DNA of 64,000 nucleotides, taken from positions 10,028,377-10,092,376 of the forward strand of contig CP016211.1 in NCBI GenBank assembly GCA_001931535.1. Reading direction: 5' to 3'. Under the pieces are notes generated by a model, which did not search any database, was not told the origin of the DNA, and saw nothing but the letters and a program-made list of their open reading frames with translations. Within the stretch, counting starts at the first letter, position 1. Each line of letters starts with the position of its first letter. Shown piece by piece: positions 11,101-20,031 of the stretch. The DNA is from Minicystis rosea. GTDB lineage: Bacteria > Myxococcota_A > Polyangia > Polyangiales > Polyangiaceae. Made by a program: the position numbers and the translations under genes.

Positions 11101-12054
11101 TCAGTCGCAGGTCCGCTTGCAGATCGTCGCGACCTCGCCCACGCAGGTCCGATCCCAACTGTTGTTGCAGCAGAACGTGTCCGCATCGCAGATCGACTGC
11201 ACGCACGGATCACACGCCTTGTCGAGCGTCGCCCCGAGGTCGCAGAGATCGTGTGCGCACGCCGGCGCGCTCGGCTCCGGATCGTCATCGTTGCTCGTCG
11301 ACGTCGCGCCGCAGTCCGGCCCGATCGCGAAGCCGGCCGCGGGCGCCTTGCGCAGCCGCGCCTCGGTCTGCGGTCCGTAGTCGCCGTCCTCCGCGATCTT
11401 GTCGTTCGGATTGTTGAGGTTCCAGAGCCTCTGGAACGCCTTCACATCGAGCCCTCGAGAATCCTTCGCGCCGGTCCCCGCGTAATCGAAGTGCACCGGA
11501 TCGGCGCTCCCGAACCACTTGAACCCCTTCGCCGTGAGCGCGGTCTGCCACGCTGACCGATCATCCGTATCGAAGGCGAGCCCCGTCTCGTGATTGCTGT
11601 TGCCCGGCTTGGCCGCGAGCCCGATCCCGCACGTCCCCTGCTGATACCAACGCCACAGCAGGTACTGCTGCGCGACGGTGCGCATCATCGAGTTGAACGA
11701 GATCTTCTTGCTCGGCGACGCTTGAATCGCCTCCACGAGCCGATCGCGCGCCGGCTTCTCGAGGAACGGGTAGACGTTGGCCCCGAACGTGACGTTCGGC
11801 AGCGCCGGCACCTCGACGAACGCATCGGGCGAGAGGCACGCTCCCTCGGCGATGATCTGCAGCGAGAGCCCCTTCACGATCGACGTCGCACAGCTCTTGC
11901 CCACCGCCTCGTCGACGGTCCCCGTGCCCACCGCGTCATCACGATTTCCGGTCGGCTCCTCGGTATCGACGCCCGGGTCGAAGTCCGAAGGCGGCGCGCA
12001 AGCCACGACAAAAACCGGAACCGCGAGCGCGAGGGCAAACCGGGAGACACGCAT
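11101..12054 (-). CDS. M15-family D-alanyl-D-alanine carboxypeptidase-like lipoprotein
   Basis: The frame extends to 12195, but the ATG at 12054 starts a clean lipoprotein signal (VPVFVVAC, Cys at residue 19), giving 317 residues. The VanY/D-Ala-D-Ala peptidase zinc site is visible: SNHETGLAFD (His155, Asp162) and DPVHFDY (His188). A peptidoglycan-binding-like module follows (DVKAFQRLWNLNNP ... DYGPQTEARL). The last about 50 residues form a Cys-rich domain (eight or more Cys) that recurs in secreted myxobacterial proteins. It probably trims stem peptides of peptidoglycan in the periplasm or outside the cell. It is divergent from folK with about 160 bp between starts. Confidence 0.82.
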   Translation of the reverse strand: MRVSRFALALAVPVFVVACAPPSDFDPGVDTEEPTGNRDDAVGTGTVDEAVGKSCATSIVKGLSLQIIAEGACLSPDAFVEVPALPNVTFGANVYPFLEKPARDRLVEAIQASPSKKISFNSMMRTVAQQYLLWRWYQQGTCGIGLAAKPGNSNHETGLAFDTDDRSAWQTALTAKGFKWFGSADPVHFDYAGTGAKDSRGLDVKAFQRLWNLNNPNDKIAEDGDYGPQTEARLRKAPAAGFAIGPDCGATSTSNDDDPEPSAPACAHDLCDLGATLDKACDPCVQSICDADTFCCNNSWDRTCVGEVATICKRTCD

Positions 12055-12212
12055 GATCGGCGCACCGGCAGCACTCCCCATGCCAGTCTCAATCACAATG
12101 AAATCGAACAGTTTTACGCTCTGCTGGATGGATGGAGAGAGATCCGCAGGCGGATCACGCAGACCCCTGCTAGAACGTGCGCAGATGTGCGACAATCATC
12201 GCAGGTGACGTC

Positions 12213-12716
12213 GTGGACCATGTGCGGCGTGTCGTGATTGGGCTCGGGTCGAACGTCGGTGATCGTCTCGCGAACCTCGACGCAGCGATGGCGCGCCTGC
12301 GCGCCGACCGCGCGCTGCACGTGCTCCGACGCTCGCCGGTGTACGAAACACCTCCCGCCGGCGGCCCACCGCAGGGCGATTACCTCAACGCCGCCGTGCT
12401 CCTCGTGACGTCGCTGGACGCGCGCGAGATCCTCGATCGCGCGCTCGCCGTCGAGCGCGAGCTGGGCCGCGAGCGCTCGACGGAGACGCGCTGGGGCCCG
12501 CGCACGATCGATCTCGATCTGCTCTGGATCGAAGGCGAAGCCATCACCGAAGAAGGCCTCGAGGTGCCGCACCCGCGCCTCGCCGATCGCGCCTTCGCCG
12601 TGCGCCCATTGCTCGACGTCGCACCAGACGCCGTCGACTTCCGCACCGGCACCGCCTACGCGACGCTGCCCACCGCCGGCGTGACGCTCTCGAAATTCGC
12701 CGACGCTTCGCGATAG
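12213..12716 (+). CDS. folK: 6-hydroxymethyl-7,8-dihydropterin pyrophosphokinase
   Basis: It transfers pyrophosphate from ATP to 6-hydroxymethyl-dihydropterin in folate synthesis. The HPPK signature is present: IGLGSNVGDR at the N-terminus, YLNAAVLL, and RWGPRTIDLDLL with the conserved Arg, Asp and Asp that bind Mg-ATP. The frame also has an ATG at 12177, but the GTG at 12213 is preceded by AGGTGA and puts the first strand at the usual distance from the N-terminus, so I prefer it (about 167 residues, normal for the family). folE, for an earlier step of the same pathway, lies at the other end of this window and is not linked. Confidence 0.88.
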   Translation: MDHVRRVVIGLGSNVGDRLANLDAAMARLRADRALHVLRRSPVYETPPAGGPPQGDYLNAAVLLVTSLDAREILDRALAVERELGRERSTETRWGPRTIDLDLLWIEGEAITEEGLEVPHPRLADRAFAVRPLLDVAPDAVDFRTGTAYATLPTAGVTLSKFADASR

Positions 12717-12835
12717 GCAACGCGTCGCACGCACGAACGCTCGCTACGTGCACCGAGCACGCGCGGCGGCGGATGCACCAAGCGCAAGCAACCTGCGCGT
12801 AGAGCCAACGCGTGGGGCGCACGCATCAAACGCCA

Positions 12836-12866
12836 GCGGCCTGCGAGCTCACGCATCGCAGGCCGC
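12836..12866. terminator. Hairpin between convergent folK and anti-sigma gene
   Basis: A perfect 11-bp inverted repeat (arms 12836-12846 and 12856-12866, core GCGGCCTGCGA) with a 9-nt loop and no T-run. It lies in the gap between the two convergent stop codons, so it is probably a bidirectional terminator. The remaining 170 bp of the gap holds no gene. Confidence 0.6.
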
Positions 12867-12893
12867 CTTGGCGAGATGAAGATGGGGAGCGCG

Positions 12894-13793
12894 CTACTGC
12901 GAGAGCGCGGGGATCATCTTCGTCGTGCTCTCGTCGTCGAAGTCGGATGCGATCGCATAGCCCACGCCGCTCTCTTCGAGCGCCGCGACGGCGTAGCCGC
13001 GCACGCGACCGACGAGGACGGGGCGATGCCGCACCATGCGCGGCTCGAGACGCGCTGCGCGCACCGGCACGACGCGCGGGTTGAACGCGTAGATGGTGAT
13101 GTGCTTCCCATCCGCCGTCGTGCCCTGGGGGACGGCGTACTGAAGCTGAAGGTACGCGCCGCGGTCGGAGACCGGATACACACGCGCGCCCTTGAAGTGA
13201 CCGCCGAGCGGCTGGAACGCCGGACGACGCACGCGCACGCCGAGGAGCGGATCGAAGCGCTGGATCTGATCCGGATCGGTCGTGTCGGGCTGGAACGGAT
13301 GCGCGTGCAGCGCGACGAGCTGATCGAGCAGGCCGTCGATGTCCACCTCGGAGTGCGCCGTCGCGCCCGCGGTGCTCAGGTCGCCGGCCACCGGCTGCAC
13401 CTGCGTGTAGCGCGACACGCCCATCGCGAAGGCGACGCCCGCCGCCGCCGCGAGACCGACCGCGTAGCGCAGGCGCATGAGCTTCGGGCTCGGCGGCGGC
13501 GCATCCGACATCGGCGCGGTCCCCTGCGCGACCACGGCGCGGTGACGCTCGTGCTCGAGCGTCGCGTGGATGCGCGCTCGAAGCGCAGCCGGACAGCGCT
13601 GCGCCGCCGTACGTTTGAGGCTGCTCCGCATCGCGCGGATGAGCGCCACGCGCTCGGCGCAGGCGTCGCACCCAATCACGTGCGCCTCCATGTCGACGGC
13701 GTGGCCCGGGTCGAGCTCACCGTCCACGTAGGCGGCCATCGAGGCTGAGAAGCGGACACACTCGTCCATCATCTTGCGGCTCGCGTTGCTCAT
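12894..13793 (-). CDS. Anti-sigma factor with zinc-binding ZAS motif
   Basis: Starting at the ATG that overlaps the sigma-factor stop (ATGA, 13790-13793), the protein has 299 residues. The N-terminal zinc anti-sigma domain shows H38-x3-C42-x2-C45 (HVIGCDAC), preceded by SASMAAYVDGEL, the usual helix of the fold. One transmembrane helix follows around residues 108-126 (YAVGLAAAAGVAFAMGV). The C-terminal half is a periplasmic region of unknown fold. It should sequester the ECF sigma factor encoded immediately upstream and release it on an envelope signal. The longer frame to 13967 would run through the sigma gene out of frame and is rejected. Confidence 0.82.
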   Translation of the reverse strand: MSNASRKMMDECVRFSASMAAYVDGELDPGHAVDMEAHVIGCDACAERVALIRAMRSSLKRTAAQRCPAALRARIHATLEHERHRAVVAQGTAPMSDAPPPSPKLMRLRYAVGLAAAAGVAFAMGVSRYTQVQPVAGDLSTAGATAHSEVDIDGLLDQLVALHAHPFQPDTTDPDQIQRFDPLLGVRVRRPAFQPLGGHFKGARVYPVSDRGAYLQLQYAVPQGTTADGKHITIYAFNPRVVPVRAARLEPRMVRHRPVLVGRVRGYAVAALEESGVGYAIASDFDDESTTKMIPALSQ

Positions 13794-14494
13794 GCGACAC
13801 CCCGCTTCCGGCGACGGTACGCGGCCAGGTCCGCAGGAGCAGTCTCCTTCACGCGGGCGCTCTCGGCCTCGTTCACGATCCCCATCGCCACCGCGTGCTC
13901 GCGCAGCGTCTTCTGCAGCATGCGGCGTCCACGGTGAAGACGAGACATCACGGTTCCGATCGGGCAACCCATCGCGTCGGCGATCTCTTTATACGACAGC
14001 TCTTCGATGTCCGAGAGCACGACTGCGAGGCGAAACTCCGCGGGAAGGTCATCGAGCGCACGCTGTACCTCGGCCTCGACCAGCGGTGAGAGCGCTTGCG
14101 TCTCCGGATCGCGCATCGCCCGCAGCGTCGTCGCGCCAACCCACGCGTCGGTGAGCGACTCGGCGTCCGGGCCATCGATCACATCCCGCTCCATCCCGCC
14201 CCGGCGGTAGCGGTTGATGAACGTGTTGGTCATGATGCGAAGGAGCCACGCCTTGAGGTTCGTCCCGGGTTGGAACTGATCTCGGGCGCGCATCGCCTTG
14301 ACCACCGTGTCCTGCACGAGGTCCTCGGCCTCCGAGGTGCTGCGCGTCATGCGGCAGCTCACGCCGTACAGCGTGTCGAGCTGACCGAGGAGCTCGACCT
14401 CGAACGAATCGACCTGCGGCGGAACGCCGCCGCCGGCGAAGTCGCCCATGTCCTGGACGACCGACGTCGGTTTCTTGCTGAAGAAGAACGGCAT
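13790..14494 (-). CDS. ECF-type RNA polymerase sigma factor
   Basis: 234 residues from the ATG at 14494. Sigma region 2 is visible (LDTLYGVSCRMTRSTSEAEDLVQDT, ending in the typical EDLVQD helix and NLKAWLLRIMTNTFINRYRR), as is region 4 with a helix-turn-helix (LSYKEIADAMGCPIGTVMSR). There is no region 3, as expected for the extracytoplasmic-function group. Upstream in-frame ATGs at 14563 and 14653 are possible, but those extra residues are Arg-rich and low in complexity. It is co-transcribed with the anti-sigma gene through a 4-bp overlap. Its regulon cannot be read from the window. Confidence 0.88.
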   Translation of the reverse strand: MPFFFSKKPTSVVQDMGDFAGGGVPPQVDSFEVELLGQLDTLYGVSCRMTRSTSEAEDLVQDTVVKAMRARDQFQPGTNLKAWLLRIMTNTFINRYRRGGMERDVIDGPDAESLTDAWVGATTLRAMRDPETQALSPLVEAEVQRALDDLPAEFRLAVVLSDIEELSYKEIADAMGCPIGTVMSRLHRGRRMLQKTLREHAVAMGIVNEAESARVKETAPADLAAYRRRKRGVA

Positions 14495-14594
14495 CAGGGA
14501 TCTCGCGAAGGTGGTGGCGCCTGCCGCGGTCGAAGACCGACCGCGTACAGCGCGCTGCCTCATCCGTGTCCCGCCAACCGGGGACCGGACCCGG

Positions 14595-15323
14595 CTATTC
14601 CTTCTTAATCTCTTCCGAGCCGCTCGCATCCCCAGGCGTGGTCTCAACCCCATCCTGGGACGGCGTCGGGGACGTCTTGAGCTGTGCTTCCAGCGCCTCG
14701 ACCCGCTGCATCAGCAGCTTCACGTCGGACTGGAGGTCGCGGAAAAGGCCCACGCCCGGGAGGATCGTGCGGATCCGCTCGTCGAGCGTGTGCTGCCACT
14801 GGTCGAGGGTGTGCTTCGAGCTCTCGACGATCTCGGTGAAGCGACCCTTCGGCCGATCGCCCTCGGTCGAGGGAGGAGGCGCAGGGACCGCGGGAACCGC
14901 GACCGTCGGCGCGACCGGATCGGGCGTGGCGGTCGGCGCAGCCTCGGCCGATCCAGGCACGGGCACGCCGCCCTCCGCCTGCGGACCTCCTGGAATGAGG
15001 CGGCCGATCGGGCCCTCGCGCAATTGAGTGAGCAGACGCTCGCCACGCTCTTGGATCAGATCGCGCAGGGTGCCGAGCGGGACGCTCCGCGGCTGCGACT
15101 TCAGATCCTCCGAGATGATCAGCGCCAGCGTGACCTCGGTTTTGTCTTCCTTGGTCGCGTTGTCGATGATCTGTACCTCTTCACCGGCACGGACCATCTC
15201 GCCGATCTGCTGCAGCGTGACGTAGCGGCTGTCCTTCGTGTCGTAGAGTTTCCGGTTCGAATAGCGCTTGATGACGCGCCGTGGCTTCTCACCGGCTCCC
15301 GAAGTTTCCATGGCCGTCCCCAT
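14595..15323 (-). CDS. PhaR-like polyhydroxyalkanoate synthesis regulator
   Basis: About 242 residues. The N-terminal PHB/PHA accumulation regulator domain is distinct: RVIKRYSNRKLYDTKDSRYV, then VTLQQIGEMVRAGEEVQIID. In PhaR this domain binds DNA and the polymer. A central Pro/Ala-rich linker leads to a C-terminal coiled-coil-like helix (LLMQRVEALEAQL). The frame is open to 15401, but the ATG at 15323 (or 15311, which has a GGGGA upstream) fits the family better. No PHA synthase or phasin gene is in view, so the link to granule formation is by family only. Confidence 0.78.
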   Translation of the reverse strand: MGTAMETSGAGEKPRRVIKRYSNRKLYDTKDSRYVTLQQIGEMVRAGEEVQIIDNATKEDKTEVTLALIISEDLKSQPRSVPLGTLRDLIQERGERLLTQLREGPIGRLIPGGPQAEGGVPVPGSAEAAPTATPDPVAPTVAVPAVPAPPPSTEGDRPKGRFTEIVESSKHTLDQWQHTLDERIRTILPGVGLFRDLQSDVKLLMQRVEALEAQLKTSPTPSQDGVETTPGDASGSEEIKKE

Positions 15324-15490
15324 ACGTTTCGTGATTGGACCACCGCCTCCCCCCTCCGCGCAAGCGTCGATACCTGGATAGCCAACGGATTTCCGCGGCA
15401 TGGCCGTTTCTCTGCGGGCAAGGCCACCTTTTCGGGGGGCCGACGTGCTACGCCGGGCGTCATGACGCGGCCAGTCGTGGAGCTGTCGGG

Positions 15491-16270
15491 GTGTCCGCCG
15501 GCTATGGGACCACCGATGTGCTGCGTGACGTGTCGCTGTCCGTGCAGGCGGGGCAGCTCTGCGTGGTGCTCGGGCCCAACGGGGCCGGGAAATCGACGCT
15601 CGTCAAGGTGCTGAGCGGCGCCCTTCGCCCGCGGCACGGGACGGTCACGCTGGCTGGCAAGGATCTGGCGAAGCTCGATCGGCCGGCGATCGCGCGCCAG
15701 GTGGCCGTCGTCCCGCAGGCCGTCGAGGTGGCGTTCGGCTTCTCGGTGCGCGAGGTGGTGATGATGGGTCGCGCGCCGCATCAAGGCGCGTGGATGCACG
15801 CGAGCGATGCCGATCATGCGGCGGTGGAGCGCGCCATCGAGGCCTGTGAGCTTCACGTTCTCGCCGATCGGCCCGTGGCTGCGCTCTCCGGTGGCGAGCA
15901 GAAGCGCGTGGCGATCGCGCGGGCGCTGGCGCAGGAGGCGCCCGTGCTCCTGCTCGACGAGGCGGGTGCGCACCTCGACGTGCGGCACACGATCGTCGTT
16001 CACGAGCTGGTGCGGCGCGAGCTCGAACGGCGTGAGCTCGCGTGCGTCGCGGTGCTCCACGATCTCAACGCGGCCGCGCGCTACGCCGATCGGGTGGCGC
16101 TCATTCAGGCGGGGCGCGTGGTGGCCGAGGGCACGGTCCCCGAGGTCATGACCTACCGGAAGCTCACCGACGTGTTCGAGACCGAGCTCTACGTCGGGGT
16201 CAACGAGATCGACGACAGCCGCTATTTCCTGCCGTTTCGGCCGTGGGCCAAGCCGCGATCGCGAGGGTGA
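15491..16270 (+). CDS. ABC transporter ATP-binding protein (FecE/HmuV type), 5' end frameshifted
   Basis: Walker A GPNGAGKST, Q-loop VVPQAVEV, signature ALSGGEQKRVAIARAL, Walker B VLLLDEAGAHLD and switch His in VLHDLNAAARYADR are all present, in the arrangement of haem/siderophore/cobalamin importer ATPases. In the intact frame the first possible start is GTG 15491, which truncates the first strand. An ATG at 15462 in another frame encodes MTRPVVELSG. Adding one G to the G-run at 15488-15491 joins it to VSAGYGTTDVL and gives a normal 269-residue protein. I think one base is missing. The Walker B context LLDEAGAHLD replaces the usual LLDEPTxxLD. No permease gene is adjacent. Confidence 0.8.
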   Translation: MSAGYGTTDVLRDVSLSVQAGQLCVVLGPNGAGKSTLVKVLSGALRPRHGTVTLAGKDLAKLDRPAIARQVAVVPQAVEVAFGFSVREVVMMGRAPHQGAWMHASDADHAAVERAIEACELHVLADRPVAALSGGEQKRVAIARALAQEAPVLLLDEAGAHLDVRHTIVVHELVRRELERRELACVAVLHDLNAAARYADRVALIQAGRVVAEGTVPEVMTYRKLTDVFETELYVGVNEIDDSRYFLPFRPWAKPRSRG

Positions 16271-16340
16271 AAGGCGGGATCGGGGACGTCATTTGTCGCT
16301 ATCTCGACCTCCTCGGAGCCTCGATCTATAAGCGGACGCC

Positions 16341-18311
16341 ATGCTTCCGTTTCGAGCCCGTCCACCCCGAGCCCTCGCGGTGATCGTGCTCGCGCTGGGC
16401 GCCTTCTTGGGCCTCGTCGGGTGCGCTGCGGACAACACCGCGCCCGAGCTGCTCAACGTGATCGACGTCGCGCCGCGCGAGGTGGACATCGGCGATCGCA
16501 TCGAGGTGCTCGGGGTGAGCCTTCCCACGGGCGAGGCGAAGGAAGCGAGGGTCACCTTCTCCGGCGAGCTCCGAAGGCCGGGGCAGGAGCCGCTCGAGAA
16601 GCAGGAAATCACGGTCGAGAAGGCCGTCGTCGGCAGCGACAAGGTCGCGATGATCTTCGGCGACGGCCTGCAGGCGCGCTTCTGCGGGCACGGCGATCAA
16701 GCAGCCCACACGACGTTCCACGGCGACGTCACCGTGACCATCCCTTCGGCGCGCGGCGGGTTGCCGGTGAAGGGCACCGTGAAGGGCATCACGCTCGACT
16801 TCCGCGCGCCCACCCCGCGGCGTGCCGTGCTTGAGGCCCGCGCCAAGGAAGGCGTGCGCGCCCTCGATTTCATGGGGATCGCGGTGTCGCCCGACGCGCC
16901 GCCCGCGGGCGGCCTCGTGGTCACCGACGTGAAGCGCGAGAGCCCGGCGGAGCGCGCGCAGATCGCGAAGGGAGACGTGATCGTCACCTTCGCCGGCGCG
17001 AAGGTGGCCACCGTCGGCGACATGGGCCCGAGCGGCGCCGAGCGCGCGCCGCGGATCGGGATCAAGCGCGGCGATGCGGCGCCGGTCGAGCGAGCCATCT
17101 CGCTCGAAGGCTACGACATGCGTCCGCCTGCGGATTTGCTGGGCGCGGGGATCATCCTCGGGATCGCGGCGGCCATCATCCTGCTCTTCATGGCGCCGAC
17201 GGCCGGCATCATCACGTGGGTCGAGCGCCGCGTGGCCGGGCGCTTCCAGTCGCGCATCGGGCCGAATCGCGCGGGGCCGCAGGGCTTCTTCGTGTGGATC
17301 GCCGATGGCATCAAATCGATCCTCAAGGAAGACATCATCCCGGCCGAGAGCGACAAGCCGCTCTTCCGTCTCGCGCCGTACCTCGTGTTCGCGGGCGTCT
17401 CGGCGACCTTCGTGGTGATGCCCTTCGGTCAGTATCTGATCGCGGCCGACCTCGACATCGGGATCCTCTTCGTGCTCGCGGTCACGTCGCTCGTCACCAT
17501 CGGGTTGATGACGGGCGGGTGGGCCTCGAACAACAAGTGGTCGCTGCTCGGCGGCGTGCGCTCGGCCGCGCAGATCATCAGCTACGAGATCCCGGGCGCC
17601 GTCGCCATCGTGTGCTTGGTGATGATGACGGGCTCGCTGCGCATGCAGGACATCATCGGCGCGCAGGGCGGCCCGGGCGGGTCGATCCTCGCGACGGGCG
17701 GCTGGCCCTGGTACTGGTACATCTTCAAGAACCCGGTCACGTTCGCCCTGTTTTTCCTGTACTTCACGACGGCGCTGGCCGAGGGCAACCGCGGGCCGTT
17801 CGATCTCCCCGAGGCCGAGAGCGAGCTCGTCGCCGGCTACTCCACGGAGTACTCGGGGATGCGGTACCTCTTCTTCTTCTTCGCGGAGTGGGCGAACGTC
17901 TTCGTGATGTCGGGCATCGCCAGCGCGCTCTTCCTCGGCGGGTGGCAGATCCCCGGGGTCTCGCCGGCTCAGCAGGAAGCGCATTTCGCGCTCCAGCTCC
18001 TCGGGGCCGTGATCTTCCTGGCGAAGAGCTGGCTGCTCATCTTCGTGGTCATCTGGGTGAAGTGGACCTTGCCGCGCGTCCGCATCGACCAGATGATGAA
18101 CCTCTGTTGGAAGTGGTTCGTCCCGCTCTCGTTCGGGGCATTCCTCTTCACCGCGCTTTGGATGGTGCTCCCCCTGACGGCGACGTTGCAGCTCGTGATC
18201 AGCCTGATCACCTTCGGGGCCTTCGGTTATCTCTTGCTGCACTTCGTCCGCCGGGTCCGGTACAACCTCCACGAGTCCCGTGTGCCGCTTCACCTGAACC
18301 CTTTCATCTGA
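16341..18311 (+). CDS. nuoH: NADH-quinone oxidoreductase subunit H with N-terminal lipoprotein/PDZ extension
   Basis: 656 residues, about twice the usual NuoH. The N-terminus is a signal sequence with lipobox LVGC (Cys28). Residues about 35-165 form a beta-rich region of unknown family, and residues about 175-230 look like a PDZ domain (GGLVVTDVKRESPAERAQI then GDVIVTFAGAKVATV). From about residue 266 a complete NuoH follows, with eight or so membrane helices, ERRVAGRFQSRIGPNRAGPQ, DGIKSILKEDIIP and the quinone-chamber segment NRGPFDLPEAESELVAGY. There is no sign of a stop or start between the parts, and the whole frame keeps high third-position GC. NuoH forms the quinone site of complex I with NuoB/D. 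No other nuo gene is nearby. Confidence 0.85.
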   Translation: MLPFRARPPRALAVIVLALGAFLGLVGCAADNTAPELLNVIDVAPREVDIGDRIEVLGVSLPTGEAKEARVTFSGELRRPGQEPLEKQEITVEKAVVGSDKVAMIFGDGLQARFCGHGDQAAHTTFHGDVTVTIPSARGGLPVKGTVKGITLDFRAPTPRRAVLEARAKEGVRALDFMGIAVSPDAPPAGGLVVTDVKRESPAERAQIAKGDVIVTFAGAKVATVGDMGPSGAERAPRIGIKRGDAAPVERAISLEGYDMRPPADLLGAGIILGIAAAIILLFMAPTAGIITWVERRVAGRFQSRIGPNRAGPQGFFVWIADGIKSILKEDIIPAESDKPLFRLAPYLVFAGVSATFVVMPFGQYLIAADLDIGILFVLAVTSLVTIGLMTGGWASNNKWSLLGGVRSAAQIISYEIPGAVAIVCLVMMTGSLRMQDIIGAQGGPGGSILATGGWPWYWYIFKNPVTFALFFLYFTTALAEGNRGPFDLPEAESELVAGYSTEYSGMRYLFFFFAEWANVFVMSGIASALFLGGWQIPGVSPAQQEAHFALQLLGAVIFLAKSWLLIFVVIWVKWTLPRVRIDQMMNLCWKWFVPLSFGAFLFTALWMVLPLTATLQLVISLITFGAFGYLLLHFVRRVRYNLHESRVPLHLNPFI

Positions 18312-18363
18312 TCGGCCGAGCGGCATTCCCCCGGAATCGGGCTCCGCTTATTCTGAGACCCCC

Positions 18364-20031
18364 GTGCCGAACCCTCCTGCCTCCAAAACCGAACGCACGT
18401 TCTGCGCGACCTGCGGTTTCCCCGTGCGCGGAAGCCGTTGCGAGGCGTGTGGGGCCGCGCCGGAGCCCGCGCACGATCGCGACGTCGACGCCGACAGCCC
18501 GACGAAGCAGACGCAGTTTCGGCCCTTCGCGGTGGATCTCGACGCCGACGTCGTCGGGCTGGAGCGCGCGATCGACGCGTACCGCAGCAAGGACACGGCG
18601 CGCTTCGTCGAGCAGCTCGTGTTCGCCGAGGGCGCAGGCAGCGCGCGGACGTCGCCGCAGACCGATGGATCGGGGTGGGTCGTCACCGTTCGCGGTGGGC
18701 TCGTCTTCGTGACGTTGCGGCTCTCGTCGGACGAGATCGCGCTCGAGTCGCCTGTCGCGCGGTTGCCGACGCGGCAACGCCTTCCCGCGCTGCGGCTCGC
18801 GCTCGAGCTGTGCGGGCGCGAGGCGGCGAGCTCGCGCGTGTGCCTCCGCGGCGATCTGTTGATCCTCCGCTTCGCGGCGCGCGCGTCGCTGATCACGCCT
18901 GCGTTGCTGCGCCACCACCTGCGCGAGATGGGTCACCTCGCCAGCCGCTATTCGGGCCTCTTCGTCGTCGGCCTGGACGCGCTCCCCGCGCTCGCCGACG
19001 ACATCCGCAGCTCGGCCGGCTTCGAGGTCCTGGGCCGGCCGAAGAAGGTGCAGGTCCTCGGCGGCGGCAAGGTTCGCCCCTCCATTCCCCCGCCGGTGTC
19101 GCCCTTCGCGGCGCAGGCGGAGCGATCGCGGAACGACCTCGAGCGCTCACGCAACGACCTCGAGCGATCGCGCAACGATCTCGAGCGATCGCGCGGTGAC
19201 AATGCGTCGCCGATCTTCCCGCAGCCGCCCCGCGTGCCGGTGATCCCGAGCCCGCGTTCGCGCCGCGACGACGATGCGCCGGCGGAGTCGCAGGGCGAGA
19301 TCCCCGCGGTGCTCTCGCCGATGTTCTCTTCTTCGTCGACGCCGCCGTCGAGCGACGATCGCAAGCGACGCTCCACGCCGCTGCGCGAGGCCGAGCCCGA
19401 GTCGACCGCGCGCAAGGCCGAGCCGCCCGTGCAGAGCTCGGCGCGCGCAGGCGATTCGAACCCCTCGCTCTCCGCGTCGGATCGCCTGTGCATGCTGCTG
19501 CGTCAGGCGCAGTCGATGGCCTCGCTCACCTTGGAAGAGCGGCCCGCCACCCTCGCGTGGCTCGTGCGCTCGACGGTGTTCCGCGCCGTCTACGACTTCA
19601 AGGACACGTTGCCCGACGCGGTCGCGCACCTCTATCGCTGCACGGGCATCGGCAAGGACATGCCCGCCGCGCGCGCCAGCCAGAGCGGCCTCCCCGCGAC
19701 GGAGCCCGCGTTGCTGGTGATGGAGCGCGTGATCGTGGCGCGCGCCGCCGTCGCGAAGGAGAAGCCGCTCGCCCTCGAGCCGATGGTGAGTGCCGCGCAA
19801 GCCAAGGAGCACGTGGCCCGCTATCTCAGCGAGATCGACAAAGCCCCGGCCGATCCGGGGCTTCGTCATTTCCTCGGCCTCGGGGCGCTCACCGAGCTGC
19901 TCGTGCGCACCAAGCTCCCGCCGCAGACCGATCAGCGCCTCCGCGACATCGTCGCCCACGCGCAGCGCGAAGGCGCGAAGCCGACCTCGATCGACCTCAT
20001 GATGACCGCGCTGCAGAGGATCAACTCATGA
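18364..20031 (+). CDS. Zinc-ribbon hypothetical protein with ERSRNDL repeats
   Basis: 555 residues starting at GTG 18364. A zinc ribbon (CATC ... CEAC, about residues 14-30) opens the protein. Residues 60-230 form a mixed alpha/beta region that I do not recognise. A low-complexity segment from about 253 to 375 contains four near-perfect copies of the heptad ERSRNDL, then Ser/Pro-rich sequence. The C-terminal about 170 residues are helical. Its stop overlaps the start of the next gene (ATGA), so it is probably made together with the protease-like zinc-ribbon protein and may act with it. Function unknown. Confidence 0.65.
   Translation: MPNPPASKTERTFCATCGFPVRGSRCEACGAAPEPAHDRDVDADSPTKQTQFRPFAVDLDADVVGLERAIDAYRSKDTARFVEQLVFAEGAGSARTSPQTDGSGWVVTVRGGLVFVTLRLSSDEIALESPVARLPTRQRLPALRLALELCGREAASSRVCLRGDLLILRFAARASLITPALLRHHLREMGHLASRYSGLFVVGLDALPALADDIRSSAGFEVLGRPKKVQVLGGGKVRPSIPPPVSPFAAQAERSRNDLERSRNDLERSRNDLERSRGDNASPIFPQPPRVPVIPSPRSRRDDDAPAESQGEIPAVLSPMFSSSSTPPSSDDRKRRSTPLREAEPESTARKAEPPVQSSARAGDSNPSLSASDRLCMLLRQAQSMASLTLEERPATLAWLVRSTVFRAVYDFKDTLPDAVAHLYRCTGIGKDMPAARASQSGLPATEPALLVMERVIVARAAVAKEKPLALEPMVSAAQAKEHVARYLSEIDKAPADPGLRHFLGLGALTELLVRTKLPPQTDQRLRDIVAHAQREGAKPTSIDLMMTALQRINS
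19120..19200 (+). repeat. 21-bp in-frame tandem repeat
   Basis: Three full copies and one partial copy of a 21-bp unit (19120-19140, 19141-19161, 19162-19182, 19183-19200) encode ERSRNDL repeats. Copies differ mostly at third positions, so the array is not brand new and is held by selection on the protein or by slow drift. Confidence 0.85.
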
